Positions 17,833-22,326 of a DNA stretch of 22,326 nucleotides are shown in pieces. The notes below the pieces were generated by a model. The model was not told the origin of the DNA. It saw only the letters and a list, made by a program, of their open reading frames with translations, and did no database searches. The translations under genes and the position numbers were made by a program. Every line of letters begins with the position of its first letter. The first letter of the stretch is position 1. The stretch is from Trichosphaerium sp. ATCC 40318 (taxonomy: Eukaryota; Discosea; Flabellinia; Trichosidae). The DNA lies in the NCBI GenBank assembly GCA_038496445.1, contig JALMLS010000324.1, forward strand, positions 1-22,326. Direction: 5' to 3'.

Positions 17833-20676
17833 TCATGTCACTGGTTCATCTACCCGCCCACTAAATGATGGCGTACCTGAATTGTGCTGCTCTGTAGGTG
17901 GCAACCGGCAGCTAAATGAGCTACCTGGCCAATGAGCCACAGTCTGTGGAGCTTGGGCCCTTATGACCTCAACTACAGACTGTATACCGTCCAGACGCCA
18001 ATAAGGTAAGTTTACGAGTGTAACACCAAGCGATTGACATTGGTCCGCCTTTTCCACATCCCTTGAAGCGTACACGGAGACTGGATGTGCGTTCTTGAGG
18101 ACATCCATGTAATGATGTTCACCTACAGTACGCATGATCAATTAGCTTCACGTGACTACTATTTTGGTGTATAAACGTGCCTTGATACTCGATACCCAGA
18201 TTATGTGCAGGCACAAACACATCAACTACTATGGGCGCACCGTTGCTATCTAGAGTGCCTATAGAATGATCCTCTTCCACCACCAAATTTGGAAAAATTG
18301 CACGAACGTACTCAACCAGATTCCTGGTCACAAAATTAGTATTTGTCATAGCACATAGCAAAAAAAAGACCAAACAGCTTGCATGTGCAAAATAGGTACC
18401 TTTGAACTGAGCGCTTATCGCTTAATGAGAAAGAGTTCCAATGCCAATCTACATGCGGATGTAGTTGTGCCAGCACTGACGGGAAATGGTGTGCAAGTCC
18501 ACCGCCTCCATGTGCTAATAGTTGGCCTAGAGATACTCTATACCTACCATGTATGCGTTAACGTTACTAACGTATTAACTTCCTAAGTACCATGCTGTCG
18601 GGTTAGAAATGCTGAGTTTGCGTTCTAGTTTCTTCAAAAACTTGGTAACGTTTTTAGTATCTACGCGAGTAAGCTACCGAAATAAAATGAGTGAATACAT
18701 CACACTACCTTTCCAGTAGCCACTGATTCGTTGCTCATTACGAGTCCTACAACAAGTCAGTGATAGCTTAGGTCAATATAGACGTTGTACTTGAGTTCAC
18801 AATGACTGGCGGCTGTCAAAGGGTAAATGGCGTCCAAGGTACGGCTGATTGATCCCCTGTACCTCTTCAAGACTGCCTTTGCATGTTGTACAAACTGTTG
18901 CTTGGAGATCAAGCGCCATGCATCCACTGTTTTAACCTTTAAGGCTTGTGCAACACTCTCTAACTTTTGACGCTGATTGTCAACCTGGTCAAAGTACTTT
19001 ATCGTCACTCTACGGCGCCTAGTCGACAATGGCCTCAATGGTATAAGAATGGGATCTTACCAATTCTGTTGAGTACCTAAATTTATACATTTGCCAGTCG
19101 TACATGGGATACAATGCTTTTAGCATACTGCACATTGAATTTGAATACCTCAATACAGCTGTTAATCACGTTTCTACAGCTGGTGGATCGTACCTCGACA
19201 CCACCTTGTTAAGTACGCCATTGGGTACCTTGTCTTCCAAGGTTACTTCATACCACTCCTCCAAGGTCTTAACGCCCAAATACTCGCCCACCTTAGCTAT
19301 CCAGAGACCGTTATAGGCGGAGATGTGACTCAATTGCGCTTGCCTGGACGTGTAAGTTAAATTACTAGTCAATCAAATAATGGGTAATACGCACTGCAGC
19401 TCGGTCTCACACCACAAAAAAGAAGGATAAATAGCATCAAGAGCAGCTTTGAGGTCATGGTTGTACCTTTAATCAAGTTTTAAGATGAAGCAAACAGTAA
19501 TTAACGCACTTTGCAAGTACATTACCACCTCCATGCGTACTCACTTGCTTCTTGTCTACAGTGAGCCACATGTCCATTGTATATATATCCAATGTTTCAG
19601 CCAGTCTGTTGAAGGTATCTCTATGCGATTGAATACTATCCCAATGACCTCTTGGAACCGTACTAATAACAACCTAGTTAGCATCCCATCTTGTTACCCA
19701 TCACATACCTCACGTACCTGAAAGCCTGGCGTGCCCATGGATGCTCTGGAAAGATAGCCTCTAAGGCTGAGGCGATTGATGAGTTATATCTTGGGTGTAC
19801 ACGTTACTGCAAGAAACGACCAGTGACTAGCTATATATACATACCTTTGCAACATTGAGCCTGCACCGAGGTAGCACGCTGACTGCCAATCCATGCTGTA
19901 CCAGCCATCAAAAGTCATGAAGCGCTTGCGTCTTGATATCTGCTCGAGTTTATCTCTTTGATTTGATATGTGAGACCAATAGCCCTTAGCGTGACTGCAT
20001 ATATAACGTTAATACGGAGGATTACCAAGGCAATTTGAACGCACAAAAATTTGGTATCAAGCCATTCATACTCAGGATATAATGTGTACAGCGCCTTTTC
20101 TAAGCTATTGTCGTAATACCTGTTGTCAAACAATTATTAGGCGTGCAAATAGAAAAAATGAATGAATACCCTGCCAGCAAGCTGGATAAACCCTTCGCTC
20201 TTCGGATAATACCGACATCTAGGTCATACCACGAATCCAAAGTTTTAAGGTCATTGTCTTGCGCGAATGTGTCCATGACAGCCAATCGAGAACAATGCTT
20301 TGTGTAAGCATTTGGTACGTGCCTACCATCAAATTTAGCGTGCAGTACAAAGACTTAACTTGCGCACGTGAATTGCATGCGATCCCATTTATAACGAGGA
20401 TAAGCCGCTGCTAAGTAGTCACTGATAGATCCATTATGCCTACACCACGCGTAAGCATTAGTCTACGCTCTCATTAGCGTACTCTTCAATAACAGGTCGA
20501 GCAGCACTGTCCACTTCACAACCTTTTACACGATACCAATCGTCTAGCGTTCGCACTTGGAGTGTGTATCCAACAGTATTTGCACTGTCTGCTACAGAAT
20601 AGCGCGCTTTCTCTGTAATTGTAATTACAGAGAAAATAAACCGTTCTCTCGTACCTGCGTTAAGTATTGTACGCAT
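17833..20676 (-). CDS. Modular 74-residue-repeat protein with nuclease-like C-terminus
   Basis: Seventeen exons from 20676 to 17833 keep one frame for 675 residues: 20676-20655, 20612-20483, 20439-20368, 20322-20170, 20119-20045, 19994-19845, 19789-19718, 19662-19510, 19466-19395, 19343-19194, 19148-19077, 19018-18791, 18746-18709, 18660-18580, 18526-18400, 18323-18181, 18122-17833. Six or seven repeats follow one plan: vP..yW....N/H-R, L..L-(D/E)-(D/S)WY, GG..LL, Y-(N/D)-xS, aL..iYPxxxW, F. The C-terminal 140 residues contain VDVFVPAHNLGIEYQG, EHHY, RDVEKADQCQ and LVNLPYW, the arrangement of PD-(D/E)XK-like nucleases (Asp, Glu-x-Gln and a later basic segment). I recall similar repeat-plus-nuclease proteins from fungi and amoebae without assigned function. 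No signal peptide. ATG 20676 is the only plausible start before SPO11. Confidence 0.8.
18791..20612 (-). repeat. Exon-encoded tandem repeats of the modular protein
   Basis: Exon lengths alternate 130/72, 153/75, 150/72, 153/72, 150/72, and the next unit is a single 228-nt exon equal to 150 plus 78. All these internal junctions are phase 2 and fall at the same two points in the repeat: before the Tyr of Y-(N/D)-S, and after the Phe that ends the YPxxxW..F segment. Confidence 0.85.
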
Positions 20677-20861
20677 TTATGCGTTACTGACGCTAAAATA
20701 ACAGAAACTGACGTGCGGCGTGTCACAAGCCAACAAAGACAAGTACGTCGATTCTGTGATCATGACAGCATGTACTTGCCACAATAAACCAGCTAAACAA
20801 TCAAAACGCACGAAGTTAAGTCACACATTGCAAAAAAACAGGATCTTCAACGGCATCTAAG
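20677..20861. promoter_or_regulatory. Divergent intergenic region, repeat protein / SPO11
   Basis: 185 bp between two start codons facing away from each other, so the space is shared by both promoters. No TATA box or palindrome is evident. Confidence 0.45.
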
Positions 20862-22326
20862 ATGAGCTTGGCAGAATCCATGTTTTATAAGCTTCCTTCC
20901 ATCCACTATGCACATAACATTGGACCTGCCCAAGTACGTCACGCTGCAGCATTTCCACGGAAAGCGTGCTAACACTGTTACAGGTGTTAGCGAGGATAGA
21001 GGGTTGGCTCATTTCCTTTGCCAGCAGCTTGAAACAGTCTACATTGAATCCTGTAAAGGTGGCAATACGCACTAGCGACAACGCATTTAACTCAGGCAGG
21101 TGCACGTAGAAGGAAAGTTGCTAAGCTCGAGTAGCTGATACTGATGGCAGCATTTTCCTTGCCCGCAACAATGCAAAGTGCTCATTCAAAAGCAAGCCAA
21201 AGAAGTATGCTCGTATTTTCTCAGCTCTTGCAATGATCTACAGCCAAGTGCGAAACAACCAGAGATCATCCATCAGAGAGGTATAGATAGCGCTTACACG
21301 TACAATCTAAAACCATGACAGGCGTACTACTGTCTAAGTGCAAAATGGTCGATGGATAACAGCTACACAAAAGTGTCTGGCATACTAGGAGGTACCTACT
21401 TATCCTTACCCGCATTGCTAAAACAATGTAGATCTCCAAAGCATATTGAAATGTCCACGAAGTGCCATGTCCATACATCCCGCCGAACAAGGGCGCTTCA
21501 TTGCTGGAACCCTACGTGTTAGTATAGCAGGTGAAAGAACATATTTAGAATGTCCACTCATATAAGTTGGTTAGGAGGAAGTTGGGTAGATTTGTCAACT
21601 GTTCCATTTGTGATCCGTACGTTCTCAATAGATAGACACGCACACGTGTTAAAAAGCCGTGTTAGGTTCTTTTTTCCATCGCATAGCACAATTTGACGAA
21701 ACTGCATACACCCTATCGCATCCCAACATTGATCTCGAATCTTCAGCGACAGCCATCGTTGTAGTAGAGAAGGATGCTGTTTTTGAGCATTTGGTAGCAA
21801 GCGGTTTCATAAAGAAGTATCCCAACTTTATAGTGGTAACAGGGAACGGCTACCCTGGGCTCATGGTTAGTAGACTTACTTTATTTTGAGAGCTTGCCCA
21901 TAACGTATTTGGTCTATAGACTAGGCGTTTTGTTTCGATATTGCAGCAATCTTTACATCTACCATGCTATGGCGTCTTTGACTACAACCCTGGTACGCTA
22001 ACCAACAAACATCCTTGTCATCGACAAACAAGTGTTGTAGGCGGTGTAGGGGTTCTACTGAGCTACAAGCAGGGAGGATACAGTCTGGGCATGGAAAACT
22101 GTAGATACAATGTAACCATCAAGTGGCTAGGTGTCTTAGGGCATCACTTGAACAAATATAAGGTAGGCTTTGGAACAAAATATATAGTTTGTAATCACGT
22201 GACTAGGTACCTCACACCGAATACAAACCAATGACAGAGGGTGATACACGTTGTATTGCCAACATAAGCAATCGAGGGTGGTGTCAATCAGCTGACGAAC
22301 AAATATGTGCAATGGTACTTGATGTT
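20862..22326 (+). CDS. SPO11: SPO11 meiotic DNA-cleavage protein, 3'-partial
   Basis: Ten exons reach the window edge (20862-20933, 20984-21099, 21151-21280, 21322-21391, 21432-21530, 21575-21616, 21687-21865, 21947-21992, 22041-22162, 22207-22326), giving 332 residues so far. The winged-helix part has KPKKYARIFSALAMIYSQV, and REAYY (Tyr108-Tyr109) supplies the catalytic tyrosine; FIAGTL and GSWVDLS follow. The TOPRIM domain carries VVVEKDAVF (Glu204), VVTGNGYPGLM, then FDYNPGG (Asp248, Asn250) and YKQGGYSLGMEN; WLGVLGHHL closes it. SPO11 makes the double-strand breaks that start meiotic recombination, through a 5'-phosphotyrosyl intermediate. Asn in place of the second TOPRIM Asp is, as I recall, common in SPO11 and not in topoisomerase VI-A. 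Its presence implies a sexual cycle. Confidence 0.9.

Noticed and set aside
17653-17868. Plus-strand frame with CICC and CQSC, resembling a small zinc-finger protein
   Set aside because: It overlaps the 3' end of the well-supported minus-strand repeat protein and the TOPLESS-like promoter; Cys spacing is irregular and there is no splice-supported extension.
20857-21105. Minus-strand frame opposite the SPO11 5' exons, with a possible start near 20880 for the repeat protein
   Set aside because: The plus-strand SPO11 exons here are supported by motifs and splice phases; the minus-strand extension cannot be joined in frame to the repeat protein.

Overview
The window is nuclear DNA of an intron-dense eukaryote. 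Seven protein genes could be assembled exon by exon, with 66 introns of about 40-90 nt that keep every reading frame open. Genes are closely packed: 68 bp separate the two convergent stop codons near 14.9 kb, and divergent pairs share about 200 bp. The gene set (mu-type glutathione transferase, COG2, a TOPLESS-like LisH/CTLH corepressor, SPO11) shows a eukaryote. The small introns and tight spacing suggest a compact protist genome, but I cannot name the lineage.

Layout. 70-2488: a divergent pair, an endonuclease/exonuclease/phosphatase-fold (sphingomyelinase-like) enzyme on the minus strand and a mu-like GST on the plus strand. 2687-5200: a 12-exon type I membrane protein of unknown family, whose 3' end has been invaded by transposons. 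4.97-12.3 kb: an AT-rich, gene-poor nest of mobile elements. 12556-14902: COG2 (plus). 14971-17619: TOPLESS-like corepressor (minus). 17833-20676: a modular repeat protein with a nuclease-like C-terminus (minus). 20862 to the right edge: SPO11 (plus, cut by the window edge), divergent from the repeat protein.

The mobile-element nest can be read as layers. A LINE-type reverse transcriptase lies antisense at the 3' end of the membrane-protein gene. Two non-autonomous DNA elements (5192-6249 and 7427-8696) were later inserted into it. Removing either one together with one copy of a 2-bp CA/TG duplication rejoins the reverse-transcriptase reading frame exactly. Both elements begin with CAG, have short inverted termini, and carry tandem arrays of a palindromic monomer just inside each end. 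The first also encloses exon-like sequence. A 60-bp miniature with the same kind of terminus sits at 12232-12291. A third element (9110-10895) has different, roughly 280-bp inverted arms and a decayed ORF. The two CA/TG elements, for which I recognise no named superfamily, are the most novel part of the window.

The genes do not form a pathway: they cover lipid or phosphodiester hydrolysis, detoxification, Golgi tethering, transcriptional repression and meiotic DNA breakage. A second notable point is the repeat protein, whose 74-residue units each occupy one exon of about 150 nt plus one of 72 nt.
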